Positions 35,001-43,449 are shown, numbered from the stretch's first letter. The stretch: DNA of 64,000 nt from Chloroflexota bacterium (GCA_024434115.1 QMIT01000003.1:93282-157281); one strand, 5' to 3'. The notes: generated by a model from the letters alone, not told the origin. Numbers and translations: made by a program.

Positions 35001-35517
35001 TTGGGAGGATTTGGACTATTCCGATCCCTATTTTTCCCCTGACTGGACACATATTGAACGTTCACCCTATGGGTGGATTTTCTATAGCAATTTATCTGGT
35101 GGCGGAGCGGTAGGGAACGTCACAACCAACGACCCCGGCAGTTGTGCTGCAAATTGCTTCGCCACCTATGCGGCTTCAATCATATGGCCGACTGGGTTTA
35201 CGCATATGCTGGCCCCAATTGTGGACGGCAATCAATTTGTGTTTTTCTATAATGCCAGTGATGGGCATTATCAGACCTATCAACTTTTTGTAGATGAAGG
35301 GGCGCAAACCGCATCCGCCAGTCTGCTGCAAGATAGCATTATTGGTTCGGGTTGGTCACATATGGTCATGGTCGGGGATCGTGTGATGCTGTATGATCGC
35401 ATGACTGGGGCGATTCAAATTGGCCGCATTTTGAGCGATGGCACCTATCAAGCCGAACGCGATTTACCCCCCATCAGCCCGAACTATACGCATGTTACGG
35501 TAGCGGGCTGGCAGTAA
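32023..35517 (+). CDS. Membrane Ser/Thr protein kinase with FHA, CARDB-like and lectin-like repeats
   Basis: 1164 residues from ATG 32023 (SD GGGA seven bases upstream); the frame stays open upstream, but that part overlaps glycerate kinase. Residues 10-280 form a Hanks-type kinase: glycine loop GEGGMG, VALK lysine, HRDIKPDN, DFGLV, SPEQ. About 340-430 is an FHA domain (TIGRE; STRISRLHA; DLGSTNGTF), which binds phosphothreonine. About 475-660 are two Ig-like domains. One membrane helix lies near 690-710, then an Ala/Gln/Thr-rich stalk of TQNA-type repeats (about 715-870). About 885-1164 are six propeller-like repeats with an FYN...G.G pattern, resembling tachylectin or fucose-lectin blades. 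Residues before the helix are cytoplasmic and the lectin part is outside, so it may sense extracellular glycans. Confidence 0.93.
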   Translation: MSDQNAGQVIGDYQLQDLLGEGGMGSVYRAIDIQLQRPVALKLMHPEIGRQEKFRQRFIQEARAIAMLDHPNIVKVFSFHAEQGLLYLIMEYVATGSLRGYLNRMYRESKFVSLLEAVALIRQIASALDYAHQQGMVHRDIKPDNVLLKLATSTGIGDTTFNALLTDFGLVKMAENAILQTQGGHPMGTLPYMSPEQIKGEEVDGRTDLYALGVMMYELIVGKLPFMPRNILEAAEMHIKTPPPQPSSVRSGIAPELEAIIMKALAKDVNDRYKTGRDLIFALQRLDLSENGKVTLLDTQARASDQLDSLGTYLASMPGMPQGVNVAIPQLGMLTSDELVIVKEGVAPERYKLSKQSLTIGREDQDITLPSTRISRLHARIDKQSNNNYTITDLGSTNGTFLDGAKLLANVPEKLIAGQVISIGEYRLSLQRAGGKKDTLPMGLPSVGDVRAAGPSGTILDVRAAPSGSTPPASTQKVTVQMIPPSLRVEPGMRTDAQIEIFNQSELVEHFRVMVQGLPIEWVIMPQSTLQLMPGTRGTLPITIHPPRNPSATAGMYNLGLRVSSEERGMEIARGAATLSVNSFHNFSVDMSPKRVRKNGKVRITVNNTGNTPDSYTISGRDREEGLTFIPPSSSLSVGPGRSDTVEMEVRPRKTGLFGAPTIYPLEMRAVSSTNDFHTENGELAATPLLPYWILGAATLLCTLCVAIGLFAYSQQVSSSNDHKTETAQVVREARAEQTALQQTQSAETTGTFIAGQNAATQTAFSVTGTAQLVQNFATQTSIADQNSATQAAIFGSLTAAAVQTQNSAQQTQNVVAGTAIVQTQNAVLTANAVIANSNNMTSTAQMQHAQATATALQMAVDMTMTADSIAAGAANRETALNSPYRIVFYNTEFGGGEVGALADDNTYYSLQTFGEAALWTHLSIARNGRALFYNQVSGDALVGTINRDGFVTTSTQPTWYAGWALTSTSNDLTLNYEFSSGQWWIGYINETDWEDLDYSDPYFSPDWTHIERSPYGWIFYSNLSGGGAVGNVTTNDPGSCAANCFATYAASIIWPTGFTHMLAPIVDGNQFVFFYNASDGHYQTYQLFVDEGAQTASASLLQDSIIGSGWSHMVMVGDRVMLYDRMTGAIQIGRILSDGTYQAERDLPPISPNYTHVTVAGWQ

Positions 35518-35534
35518 AAAGGATTGACTAACGG

Positions 35535-36566
35535 ATGAATTCTACCATGCCACTGTCCAAACCCTCCCCACAGGAACGGTGGCAGGCTTTTTCCAATACC
35601 AGACTGCAAAAATGGACCCGGCGGCAAAAATGGGGAGGGGCTGCCGGGGTTTTTATTGCGACTTTGCTCTTTGTCATCTTGGTGCTGCCCTACCTCTTAC
35701 CTTTGACTGGCCCGGAAGCCGTTGACCCCCACCAACTAGCCGACCCTGATGGTGCGTTTGTGGAGATCAATGACCAGCAGCTTTATTTTGTGCATTTGGC
35801 AGGCGAAGGCGAAACCGTCTTGTTACTACATGGGCAGGGTGGCTCAACCCGTACATGGCGCGAAACCATGCCCGCCTTACAGGATGCTGGATATAACGTC
35901 TATGCGCTTGATTTGCCGGGCATGGGTCTCTCTGAAAAAGGGTTAGACCTTGATTACAGCCATCCTGCCATCGCTGAAACCGTCATTGCATTTATGGACA
36001 GTCAAGACATCAAAAAAGCCGATTTGGTGGCCCATGCCTTCAGCGGCAATATCGCTACCCAACTGACCCTATCGCACCCTGACCGCGTGAATAAACTGAT
36101 TTTGGTGGCCCCGACCTTGTTCTATACGCCTACTGCGGAAGTGCCGCCCTTCCTATTTGACTTAGGTTTTCTGAAGCGCTGGTCACGGGTCATGCTGCAA
36201 TTGGTATTACCTGAAGCCGTCGGAGAACAACTTCGCAGTGCCACCAAAAAGGATGAGGTAGTCACTGACCAGTTGATTGACGATTATTCGCGTATCCTGC
36301 ACACCCAAGATTGGGATTTATCGGTGTTGGGGATGCTGCGCGATAGTTCACATAATGCCCTCAGTGGGCCTATCCAAAATATCCAAGTCCCGGTGTTGCT
36401 GCTATGGGGTTCAGGCGATGGGTGGGCCACACCAAACGCGGCGGATGGAATGCTGCGTGACTTTCCCGATGCCCGCCTAGTGAAATTTGAAGGGGTTGGA
36501 CATCTGCCCATGCACGAAGTTCCTGCCGATTTTAACGCGGCTCTTATTCAATTTTTGGATAATTGA
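35535..36566 (+). CDS. Membrane-anchored alpha/beta hydrolase fold protein lacking the nucleophile
   Basis: 343 residues. A basic N-terminus and one helix (about 34-55) anchor it in the membrane. The hydrolase fold is clear: LLLHGQGGSTRTW (oxyanion region, 96-108), ALDLPGMGLSEKG, the elbow LVAHAFSGN (164-172), LLLWGSGDGWATP (acid region) and EGVGHLPMHE (His). In the elbow the position normally Ser, Asp or Cys is Ala168, with a Ser two residues later at 170. The protein is therefore either inactive, uses another residue, or has a shifted elbow. It starts 17 bases after the kinase gene and may be co-transcribed with it. Confidence 0.88.
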   Translation: MNSTMPLSKPSPQERWQAFSNTRLQKWTRRQKWGGAAGVFIATLLFVILVLPYLLPLTGPEAVDPHQLADPDGAFVEINDQQLYFVHLAGEGETVLLLHGQGGSTRTWRETMPALQDAGYNVYALDLPGMGLSEKGLDLDYSHPAIAETVIAFMDSQDIKKADLVAHAFSGNIATQLTLSHPDRVNKLILVAPTLFYTPTAEVPPFLFDLGFLKRWSRVMLQLVLPEAVGEQLRSATKKDEVVTDQLIDDYSRILHTQDWDLSVLGMLRDSSHNALSGPIQNIQVPVLLLWGSGDGWATPNAADGMLRDFPDARLVKFEGVGHLPMHEVPADFNAALIQFLDN

Positions 36567-36601
36567 AACGAACCTCATCATATTCAAGGGAGCAGCCAAA
36601 A

Positions 36602-37045
36602 ATGCCAGTTGTCAAATTGGGGCAGGAAGCGCCAGATTTTACTGTCAAGACTAACACCGGACAGGAAGTTCGACTTGCGGATTTTCGTGGCAAGAAAAAC
36701 GTTGTGCTGGTGTTGTATCCCGGTGATCAAACCGCTGATTGCTCACGTATGTTGTGTGCCTTCCGCGATGAATTTCCGCGTTTTACCGATACCGATACCG
36801 TTGTGTTTGGGGTGAATCCCGCCAATGCCGACAGTCACCAGCGTTTTGTAGATCGGCTTGGGCTGCCCTTTGAACTGATCGTGGATGAAGGCCGCGAAGT
36901 CGCTCGTAACTATGACGCCTTGATGCTGATGGGTTATGTCGTGAAACGCACCGTCATTGCCATCAATAAAGAGGGTAAAGTGGTCTTTTATGAACGCGGC
37001 TACCCCTCAAATGATTCAATTCTAGCGGCTCTCAAGGGCAATTAA
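36602..37045 (+). CDS. Peroxiredoxin, BCP-like
   Basis: 147 residues from ATG 36602 (SD AAGGGAG); an in-frame upstream ATG at 36563 overlaps the hydrolase gene and adds 13 non-conserved residues. Thioredoxin-fold peroxiredoxin of the AhpC/TSA-BCP type: LGQEAPDFTVKT opening, VVLVLYPGDQTADCSRMLCAFRDEF active-site region, and a VFGVNPANADSHQRF helix. The usual PGCTxEAC reads TADCSRMLC, keeping the peroxidatic Cys and a second Cys five residues on. Its role is to reduce peroxides, with thioredoxin as likely reductant. Its end overlaps the 3' end of the convergent membrane-protein gene by four bases. Confidence 0.9.
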   Translation: MPVVKLGQEAPDFTVKTNTGQEVRLADFRGKKNVVLVLYPGDQTADCSRMLCAFRDEFPRFTDTDTVVFGVNPANADSHQRFVDRLGLPFELIVDEGREVARNYDALMLMGYVVKRTVIAINKEGKVVFYERGYPSNDSILAALKGN

Positions 37046-37548
37046 TTATTGGCGGGGTCGTCTGTCGAAGATGGCCCCATCCATGTAAACACAATCACGC
37101 CAAGTGACGCGACCATAAACCCAACAATCATCCCAAACGCCTGCCATTTTCCCAAGACCGGTACAATCTGATTGGCCGAGTCCGGTGCATGGGAACCGAA
37201 ACCCAACACATCGGCCAAACCCGCTGCCCCGGTCATCAATAACCCGGTTAGGCTAAGGCGGACGCCAATTTGTTGGGCCAGATTGGTGGACTGATGGGGG
37301 TAAAACGTGATTTTAGAAAATAAGAGAGCACCGATAATCAACAGGGTTAGTCCGATGCAGGCCACTAAAATCTGCAAGACCCCAATCCCCGATTTTGGTT
37401 CAAGGCCTGTAATCGTGGGGAACAAACCAATCAACACCAGCATCAAACCAAGCGTACCAATCAAAATCGCCAATTGGCCTACCCGTTCGCGCTCCATTGC
37501 GTCGTCTTCGCTGGAACGGGCCACTTCTAACGGATAATAGTTTTCCAT
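37042..37548 (-). CDS. Four-helix membrane protein of unknown function
   Basis: 168 residues. I start at ATG 37548, six bases after an AGGTGG SD; a Met two codons upstream sits directly against the SD, and still earlier codons overlap the dipeptidase gene. A polar N-terminus with ENYYPLEVARSSEDD precedes four hydrophobic helices (about residues 25-46, 58-85, 98-120 and 138-160), with short loops containing Lys and Pro. It ends DDPANN. I do not recognise a family. It is probably co-transcribed with the upstream dipeptidase, whose stop lies 16 bases before this start. Confidence 0.7.
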   Translation of the reverse strand: MENYYPLEVARSSEDDAMERERVGQLAILIGTLGLMLVLIGLFPTITGLEPKSGIGVLQILVACIGLTLLIIGALLFSKITFYPHQSTNLAQQIGVRLSLTGLLMTGAAGLADVLGFGSHAPDSANQIVPVLGKWQAFGMIVGFMVASLGVIVFTWMGPSSTDDPANN

Positions 37549-37564
37549 CGTCATCCACCTTTTG

Positions 37565-38656
37565 TTATGACGGCAGACTTCGTTCAAGGATACGCAAGAA
37601 ATTTCCACCTAAAATGGCCTGTACATCATCGGCATCATAGCGTTTTGATAGCAGGTCTTTAAGCATCCATTCGTCAGTGATCGTATTCATTGGGTAGGGA
37701 ATAGACTCCGCCCCAAATCCACCATCCATATCACTGCCAATCCCTACGTGGCGGGCATCTCCAACCAACTGACAAATATAGTCAATGATGTCCACCAGAT
37801 GTTCAATCCGCACTTTGTCACGGGGGTCGGTACGCTGCCAACTGCCATTGATAAATTTATTGAGCATCACCGCGCCAATCACGCCGCCCCGTTCTGCCAA
37901 GCGCCGAATCATATCATCCGATAGATTGCGGTCACTTTCATAGAAACGGCGGGGGTTGCTATGGCTGGCGATAATTGGCCCGACGTATTCATCTATCGCT
38001 TCAAAGTAGGCTTTTTCGGCGATATGGGATAGATCGAGAATCATGTTAAGATCGCCCATCGTCCCCAAAAGCTCATGGCCTTCTCGAGTCAGCGGGCCGG
38101 GATGACCTGTACCCCCTGCATAGCGTGTATTGATCCAAGCCAAGCCAATCGCCCGCACCCCGCGTTCATACCATTCTTCGACCTGCTTCGGCTCGATGAC
38201 CGGGTCAGCGCCTTCCATCGAAATCATCAGACCCAGCTTATGTTCACCAACCTGTTTATCATCGGCCCAAGACGCCAATACTGTTTTTAAGTCGGCCTGC
38301 GTCTTAATCAAAATCACTCGATCATCTTGATCGGCCAAACGATGATAATAGTCCATTTGGCTCATCGCAATTTGATAGGCCTGCGCCGCATTTTGATAGC
38401 TAATCTGACCCGTCTTTATAAATGGGGAGCTGGCGGGTTCAGCAAACAAGGTGCCAAACGCCACCCCGATGCGTCCTAGCAGCACATCCGGTAGCCCAAC
38501 CGTTGCCAGTCCACGATCTCTTAATTGTTCAGGGCGATTATCTTCCATTTGGCGCGTTTTCAGGGCTGGCTGGCGAAAATCACGCTGATGGACAACATGA
38601 TTGAAGGCAATATCCAAATGGGCATCTACGATAATCAAGGGGTGTTGGGTAGACAT
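37565..38656 (-). CDS. Membrane dipeptidase (peptidase M19, renal dipeptidase family)
   Basis: 363 residues, normal M19 length. A zinc-dependent amidohydrolase-fold enzyme that cleaves dipeptides, often with D-residues. Motifs: DAHLDIA (His13, Asp15 metal ligands), the bridging-Glu region MISMEGADPV, DLSHIAEKA, IIASHSNPRR and HVGIGSDMDGGFG. No signal peptide is seen, so it should be cytoplasmic despite the family name. ATG at 38656. It lies downstream of the DsbA-like gene on the same strand, with a palindrome between them, and upstream of the small membrane protein. Peptide recycling is the probable role. Confidence 0.94.
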   Translation of the reverse strand: MSTQHPLIIVDAHLDIAFNHVVHQRDFRQPALKTRQMEDNRPEQLRDRGLATVGLPDVLLGRIGVAFGTLFAEPASSPFIKTGQISYQNAAQAYQIAMSQMDYYHRLADQDDRVILIKTQADLKTVLASWADDKQVGEHKLGLMISMEGADPVIEPKQVEEWYERGVRAIGLAWINTRYAGGTGHPGPLTREGHELLGTMGDLNMILDLSHIAEKAYFEAIDEYVGPIIASHSNPRRFYESDRNLSDDMIRRLAERGGVIGAVMLNKFINGSWQRTDPRDKVRIEHLVDIIDYICQLVGDARHVGIGSDMDGGFGAESIPYPMNTITDEWMLKDLLSKRYDADDVQAILGGNFLRILERSLPS

Positions 38657-38678
38657 TCACAACTCCATAAACGAGCAA

Positions 38679-38706
38679 CCCCTCTCAGATGAGTGTCCAA
38701 GAGGGG
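38679..38706. repeat. Palindromic repeat (family B) / terminator-like hairpin
   Basis: CCCCTCT (38679-38685) / AGAGGGG (38700-38706), a perfect 7-bp stem with a 14-base loop. A plus-strand T-run follows at 38710-38715. Both flanking genes run on the minus strand, so the T-run faces the wrong way to terminate them. It shares CCCTCTTG...AC...TGAGAGGGG with 24153-24185. Confidence 0.5.
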
Positions 38707-38717
38707 AGATTTTTTAA

Positions 38718-39416
38718 TTATTGACCCGCCATAAGTTCATTGAGGGCCGCTACGATGTTGTATGGATTTTGCTGATAGACGTTATTCAGCAGCACGGTAG
38801 GCGTGCCGTCAGCATATTGACTCATTTCCTCATAGCCCCGGTTGGCCTGCCGCCGTGCATCCCCGGAGTTATAACAATCGTTAAAGTCGTCTTTATCCAA
38901 TCCTAGTTCCTCGATAGCGGTGTCAATCCGGGCTTTAGTAATGCTCACACGATCTTGCCAGTAAAACAAAATGTCGTGCATTTCCCAGAATTTGCCCTGT
39001 TCGCCCGCACAGATAGCCGCCTTAGAGCCTTCTTCACTCCCCGGGCCGCCAATTTGAGCGATTGGCACAAATTCAATCCGTACATCGCCAGACTTCACCA
39101 TCTCTACTACGTCATCCATCGCCTCTTCATGTAAATCTTTGCAGTGGGGGCACAAAAAGCTGGAAAATTCGCGGACGACATAGCGGGCATCCGGATTGCC
39201 TAGATGTCCAACGCCATCTTCGTCTACTGATTGGGGAATACCCGCATATTTTTCTTCAACACCATCTGGCATAGGGGCATTTTTGGGTCGGAGCAGGTAA
39301 ATCAGGGCTGCTGCCAAGATAATCACCCCCACGATACTCCCCCCGATAATGAACATTTGGCGTTGTTGCTGTTTTCTGCGTTGTTTAGTAATTTGCCGTT
39401 GAGCGCGACGACTCAT
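38718..39416 (-). CDS. DsbA-like thiol-disulfide protein with membrane anchor
   Basis: 232 residues. A very basic N-terminus (RRAQRQITKQRRKQQQRQ) and one helix (about 21-42) anchor it with the catalytic domain outside. Thioredoxin_4/DsbA-type domain: FSSFLCPHCKDLHEEAM gives the CPHC site (Cys89, Cys92), followed by the helical insert and a cis-Pro-like GTPTVLLNN near the end. It should form or shuffle disulfides in exported proteins. No VKOR or DsbB partner gene is seen here. ATG at 39416. Confidence 0.92.
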   Translation of the reverse strand: MSRRAQRQITKQRRKQQQRQMFIIGGSIVGVIILAAALIYLLRPKNAPMPDGVEEKYAGIPQSVDEDGVGHLGNPDARYVVREFSSFLCPHCKDLHEEAMDDVVEMVKSGDVRIEFVPIAQIGGPGSEEGSKAAICAGEQGKFWEMHDILFYWQDRVSITKARIDTAIEELGLDKDDFNDCYNSGDARRQANRGYEEMSQYADGTPTVLLNNVYQQNPYNIVAALNELMAGQ

Positions 39417-39583
39417 CTCTCGTAAACTCCTTCATGACCAATTCCAATACAAGGTTGCCAGTATAACGTGTGCTCAGTATTCTGGCGACTCTCCGGTGTA
39501 TCTCTATTGTGTGCCTGAAAGTTGCGTGTTATTCTGATACACATATTAGGACATAAACGCGCAGAAATGGCAGGATTGAACCA

Positions 39584-41641
39584 TTGGGAACCGATAACCC
39601 GCTTGTGTCGCCATCTCCTGAAAATCAAGACCTTGCAGAGCCACCAAAGGACGAGGTGTCATTGACGACACCCCCGCCTAGCGAATTGGAGTCCAAACCA
39701 ACAGTGGAGGAACGTCGCATCGAGTTTCCATCGCCGCTGGTCATTGAAGAAGAAATATCACCGCCGATTGACGAAGCCCCTGCTCCCGTTGAGGTCGTGG
39801 CCGAGCCGTCTAAAAAGTCGCGCCGCGCCGCCAAAAAAGAGACCAAACGCCTTGTCAAATATACAGATATTCGGCGGGAACAATTCGAGCTTTTGAGTAA
39901 ACTTTTGGATACCCTCGGTCGGGTAGACGATTTTCCCGAAGCCCAAATGGAGCAGGTGCGGGATGCTGTGTTCCATTCCGATCATCCATTTTTGCTGACA
40001 TTGGTTGGGCCGTTTAGCTCTGGAAAATCAAGCGTCATTAATGCTTTGTTGGGGGAGACCGTATTGGAGGTTGGCCCGGTGCCAACCACCGACCATATTG
40101 CCATTTTGCGATATGGCCCAACGGTGCAAAAGACCCGCACTGGCGACATTAGCACCATTTTCTACCCGGCGGAATTGCTAGAACGCCTTAGCTTGGTAGA
40201 TACCCCCGGTTTGGAATCGGTCTTTAAAGAACATGATGATTTGACCCAGCGATTTTTGCACCGCGCCGATATTGTGCTGCTGGTGATGATTGCCACCCAA
40301 GTCTTGACGGCGGGCAATCTGGAATTCATGCAGCACCTCAAAGAATATGGCAAGCGCTTGATCATTGTGGTCAACCAAACCGATCTGCTTGAACCCCAAG
40401 ATCAAGCCACTGTGGAAGATTTCGTCCGGGAGCAGTCGCGTATCCATCTTGGCATTGAGCCGACTGTATGGCTGGTCTCCTCGAAACTGGCAATGACGGC
40501 TTTTGAGACCACCCCACGCGACGAAATCATCTGGGATGAAAGTGGTTTTGCCGACATTGAAGAATATTTGGATGAAACGCTGGATGATGCCGAGCGGGTA
40601 CGCCAAAAATTGGAGACACCTCTACAAGTTGCCCAAAACGCCAGCCGTGAAGCCCTTAAACATCTGCGAGAAGCGCAAGCCGCCCTCGGTGAACACAAAA
40701 AGACGGTAGATAACATCGAGGCCCAAATCCTCGCTTCCGAAAAAGAACGCCAGAAGATTGTCGAGAAATCATTCTCGGATATTGACCGCGAATGGCAGGC
40801 CACTGTCGAAAATGGCTCGAAGGCCATCAGCGAGTTATTTCATCTTTCACGGGCCGTTGGTCAGGTAGGAGCAGGTTTTGGTGAAATTATCGCTATCGGG
40901 GCACTGATTCGACGTTTCCGCAAGCAAACCACCGGTGAAGAAGCCTTCACTAGACACGAAGTCCGCGAAAGCTTGCAGCGTGTCGCCACCGCCGCCGAAA
41001 AACTTGGCCCTGCGATTGAAGGCCGCGATTTGGAGGATTTAGATCATCTGGTGGACTACACCCGCGATCAAATGCGCCGTCTACCCGATACATTACAGCA
41101 AAAGGTGATCGGCAAGGTGCAGTCGCCCCTCAATTATGACCGCAAATCCCTGCGCAATATCCGGGGCGAATTGGATGAATTGGTGAAGAAAGCCAGCGTT
41201 TTTGAAACCAGTCGCCTTGATCGCGTATTGCGCAGTACCATTGTCCTGATTGCCTTTTGGGAACTTTTAGTGATTTTGCTGGCGGTCTTGATTGCAACGG
41301 GTCAATTCAATGCGACGGGTGGCACAGCGACGGGCATTATCCTGATTATGGTTCTCGCGGTGGTGGGGCTATTGTTCTTGCCCATTCGCGGACGGATTTT
41401 GCAAGCGACCTATGAAAACCGTATGAACGATATTCGGGATCGCTACAAGATCATTTTGGAGCGTGCGGCCAAAGAACAGCTTGCCTATGGAACCCAGCTT
41501 CGGCGTGACAGCGTATCCCCTTTTACGCGGCTCATCAGTACCCAAACGGAAATTACTGATGAGCTAAAACAGGAACTTGAGATTCACGAGCGAGCGATTA
41601 CCCGCTTGCAGCATAGCCTTTCTGCTTTGTTGAAGGATTAA
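39584..41641 (+). CDS. Dynamin-like GTPase, first of a tandem pair
   Basis: 685 residues starting at TTG 39584, eight bases after AGGA; there is no Met codon until much later. Residues 1-80 are Pro/Glu-rich and likely disordered. The GTPase domain (about 95-320) has G1 GPFSSGKSS (142-150), G2-like TDHIAIL, G3 DTPG (about 207) and G4 NQTD. A long helical/coiled region follows (about 330-545), then two membrane helices (about 548-575 and 585-605) and a final coiled coil. The build is that of a bacterial dynamin-like protein that binds or remodels membranes. Five bases separate it from a second such gene, which suggests the two act as a hetero-pair. Confidence 0.9.
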   Translation: MGTDNPLVSPSPENQDLAEPPKDEVSLTTPPPSELESKPTVEERRIEFPSPLVIEEEISPPIDEAPAPVEVVAEPSKKSRRAAKKETKRLVKYTDIRREQFELLSKLLDTLGRVDDFPEAQMEQVRDAVFHSDHPFLLTLVGPFSSGKSSVINALLGETVLEVGPVPTTDHIAILRYGPTVQKTRTGDISTIFYPAELLERLSLVDTPGLESVFKEHDDLTQRFLHRADIVLLVMIATQVLTAGNLEFMQHLKEYGKRLIIVVNQTDLLEPQDQATVEDFVREQSRIHLGIEPTVWLVSSKLAMTAFETTPRDEIIWDESGFADIEEYLDETLDDAERVRQKLETPLQVAQNASREALKHLREAQAALGEHKKTVDNIEAQILASEKERQKIVEKSFSDIDREWQATVENGSKAISELFHLSRAVGQVGAGFGEIIAIGALIRRFRKQTTGEEAFTRHEVRESLQRVATAAEKLGPAIEGRDLEDLDHLVDYTRDQMRRLPDTLQQKVIGKVQSPLNYDRKSLRNIRGELDELVKKASVFETSRLDRVLRSTIVLIAFWELLVILLAVLIATGQFNATGGTATGIILIMVLAVVGLLFLPIRGRILQATYENRMNDIRDRYKIILERAAKEQLAYGTQLRRDSVSPFTRLISTQTEITDELKQELEIHERAITRLQHSLSALLKD

Positions 41642-41646
41642 CGACC

Positions 41647-43449
41647 TTGACCAATATCGTACTTGAAGGCCCCATTGTCCAAATCCGGGAACGCGAAGTA
41701 AAGCTGCTATTTGATCTTGCCGAGCGGATAGCGACCTTTGGTGGAGATGCCCCCGAAGATAAAAGCCGTCTGTTGCAAAGTGCCAATGACCTGCGTGATA
41801 TGTTTTTCCTCGTCGTTGTGGTGGGTGAGTTTAACGCCGGAAAATCCACATTTATCAATGCCTTGCTGGGCGATGAATTGCTGCCGATGGGTATCACTCC
41901 TACGACGGAAGTGATTGAACTCATCCGTTACAGTGACCGCAAGAGCAAAGAGCCGAAACTTCGAGAGCAGGATTCCATTCGAGAATGGACGCATCCCAAT
42001 ACGGGCGCTCCCGGTGTGGCAATTGTAGATTCCCCCGGTACTGGGTCGGTGTTTGCCAAACATGAGCGTATTGCCAAAGGGTTTCTCAGCCGCAGTGACC
42101 TCGTCATTTTTGTGATGTCCGCCAAACGTGCCTTCGCGCAGACCGAGCGCCTTTATCTTGAATTGGCACGTGACTATGGGAAGAAGGTGATTCTGGTCAT
42201 CAATCAGGTGGATTTACTGGACAAAAAAGACCTCAAAGAAGTGGTCAGTTTTGTGAAACAGCAAATTTCCGAATTAGTCAATCTCGATCCGCCGATTTTC
42301 ACCGTCTCCGCCAAAAAAGCCTTGCAGGGCAAACGGGGCGGTGGCCTGTTTAGCGGTGGTGGCAGTGATGACACGGGCATGAATAATCTGCAAGATTATC
42401 TGCGCGACACCTTTACCCGCGTCCCCCCTGCCAAACAAAAATTGGTGGCCCAAGTAGATTTTGCCGACAGCATCATGCGGAAATATCAGGGCAAGGTGGG
42501 CGAAAAACTCAGTTTGATTGGGGCTGACCGCCAATATGCCGAACAACTGCGGGCCGAACTCGAAAAACAGGCCGAGTTGCTGGCAGAACAACTCAACACC
42601 ACCATGCGCGAACTAGACCGCATTTTTGATACCCTGCTCAATCGCGGGCGTGATTTTGTCAACAAACACCTGACGTTGGGCCGTTCCCTCCGTCCCCCAG
42701 ATCGAGAGGCCATGCGTCAAAAATTTGAAAAAGAGGTTATTGGTACCTCGCTTGACCAAATCAGCCGCCTTTCCGAAGATTATGTTAGCGCGGTAGTAGA
42801 CAGCAGTCGTCGCTATTGGCGCAGCATCATTGACCGTCTCAATAAACTAGAGGCGTTGATTGAGCAAGAGGTCGGGGGGGTGGATGCCGCTAGTTATGCC
42901 GATCAACGCGCTGCCTTGCAGCAGGCCATTGCCATTGCCGATACCGAACTCAAGACCTACACCGAAGACAATCTTGCCGAGAGTTTACGCGATACTTTTG
43001 CCACCAATATGTTTGGCTTTACGGCCAGCGTCACGGGTTTGCTCGGTGGGATTGCGGCCATTATTGTGGGGAGTGCCGCCCCCGGTGCGATTACCGCGAC
43101 AGTTGTTGGTGTACTAGGTGCGATGGTCGTTGGCCCGGTCATGGCGGTGGGTGGCATGGGTGGGGTACTGCTCTATGGACGCAAACTACGCCATGACGCC
43201 ATTGATGAACTCGAAACCCGTCTGGAAAAACTGCGCGACAGCTATCGCCAATCATTGGTGGACATGACCGATAGAGAACGGGCACGGTTGCTGCAATATG
43301 GTCAGCAAATTCTATCGCCTGTTTTCAGCCATCTCGAAGTCATTGCCAAGAAATACCAAGATCAAAAAGGCGCACTTGAGGAATTACAAAAAGTGTCGGC
43401 AGACCTGCATCGAGAAATTGATGCGCTGCAAGTGACAATTGAATATTAG
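41647..43449 (+). CDS. Dynamin-like GTPase, second of a tandem pair
   Basis: 600 residues from TTG 41647, with AAGGA about eight bases upstream lying in the end of the first gene. GTPase domain near the N-terminus: G1 GEFNAGKST (60-68), G2-like TTEVIELIRY, G3 VDSPGTGS, G4 NQVD. A helical stalk follows (about 270-450). Then a Gly/Ala-rich hydrophobic hairpin (about 455-520), corresponding to the membrane paddle, and a C-terminal helix. It lacks the disordered N-terminal extension of its partner. Paired bacterial dynamins are known in other phyla and work in membrane fusion, septation or membrane repair; the exact role here is unknown. Confidence 0.9.
   Translation: MTNIVLEGPIVQIREREVKLLFDLAERIATFGGDAPEDKSRLLQSANDLRDMFFLVVVVGEFNAGKSTFINALLGDELLPMGITPTTEVIELIRYSDRKSKEPKLREQDSIREWTHPNTGAPGVAIVDSPGTGSVFAKHERIAKGFLSRSDLVIFVMSAKRAFAQTERLYLELARDYGKKVILVINQVDLLDKKDLKEVVSFVKQQISELVNLDPPIFTVSAKKALQGKRGGGLFSGGGSDDTGMNNLQDYLRDTFTRVPPAKQKLVAQVDFADSIMRKYQGKVGEKLSLIGADRQYAEQLRAELEKQAELLAEQLNTTMRELDRIFDTLLNRGRDFVNKHLTLGRSLRPPDREAMRQKFEKEVIGTSLDQISRLSEDYVSAVVDSSRRYWRSIIDRLNKLEALIEQEVGGVDAASYADQRAALQQAIAIADTELKTYTEDNLAESLRDTFATNMFGFTASVTGLLGGIAAIIVGSAAPGAITATVVGVLGAMVVGPVMAVGGMGGVLLYGRKLRHDAIDELETRLEKLRDSYRQSLVDMTDRERARLLQYGQQILSPVFSHLEVIAKKYQDQKGALEELQKVSADLHREIDALQVTIEY

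Noticed and set aside
38679..38715. Intrinsic terminator for the minus-strand DsbA-like gene
   Set aside because: The T-run follows the hairpin on the plus strand only; both adjacent genes run on the minus strand. Recorded as a repeat instead.
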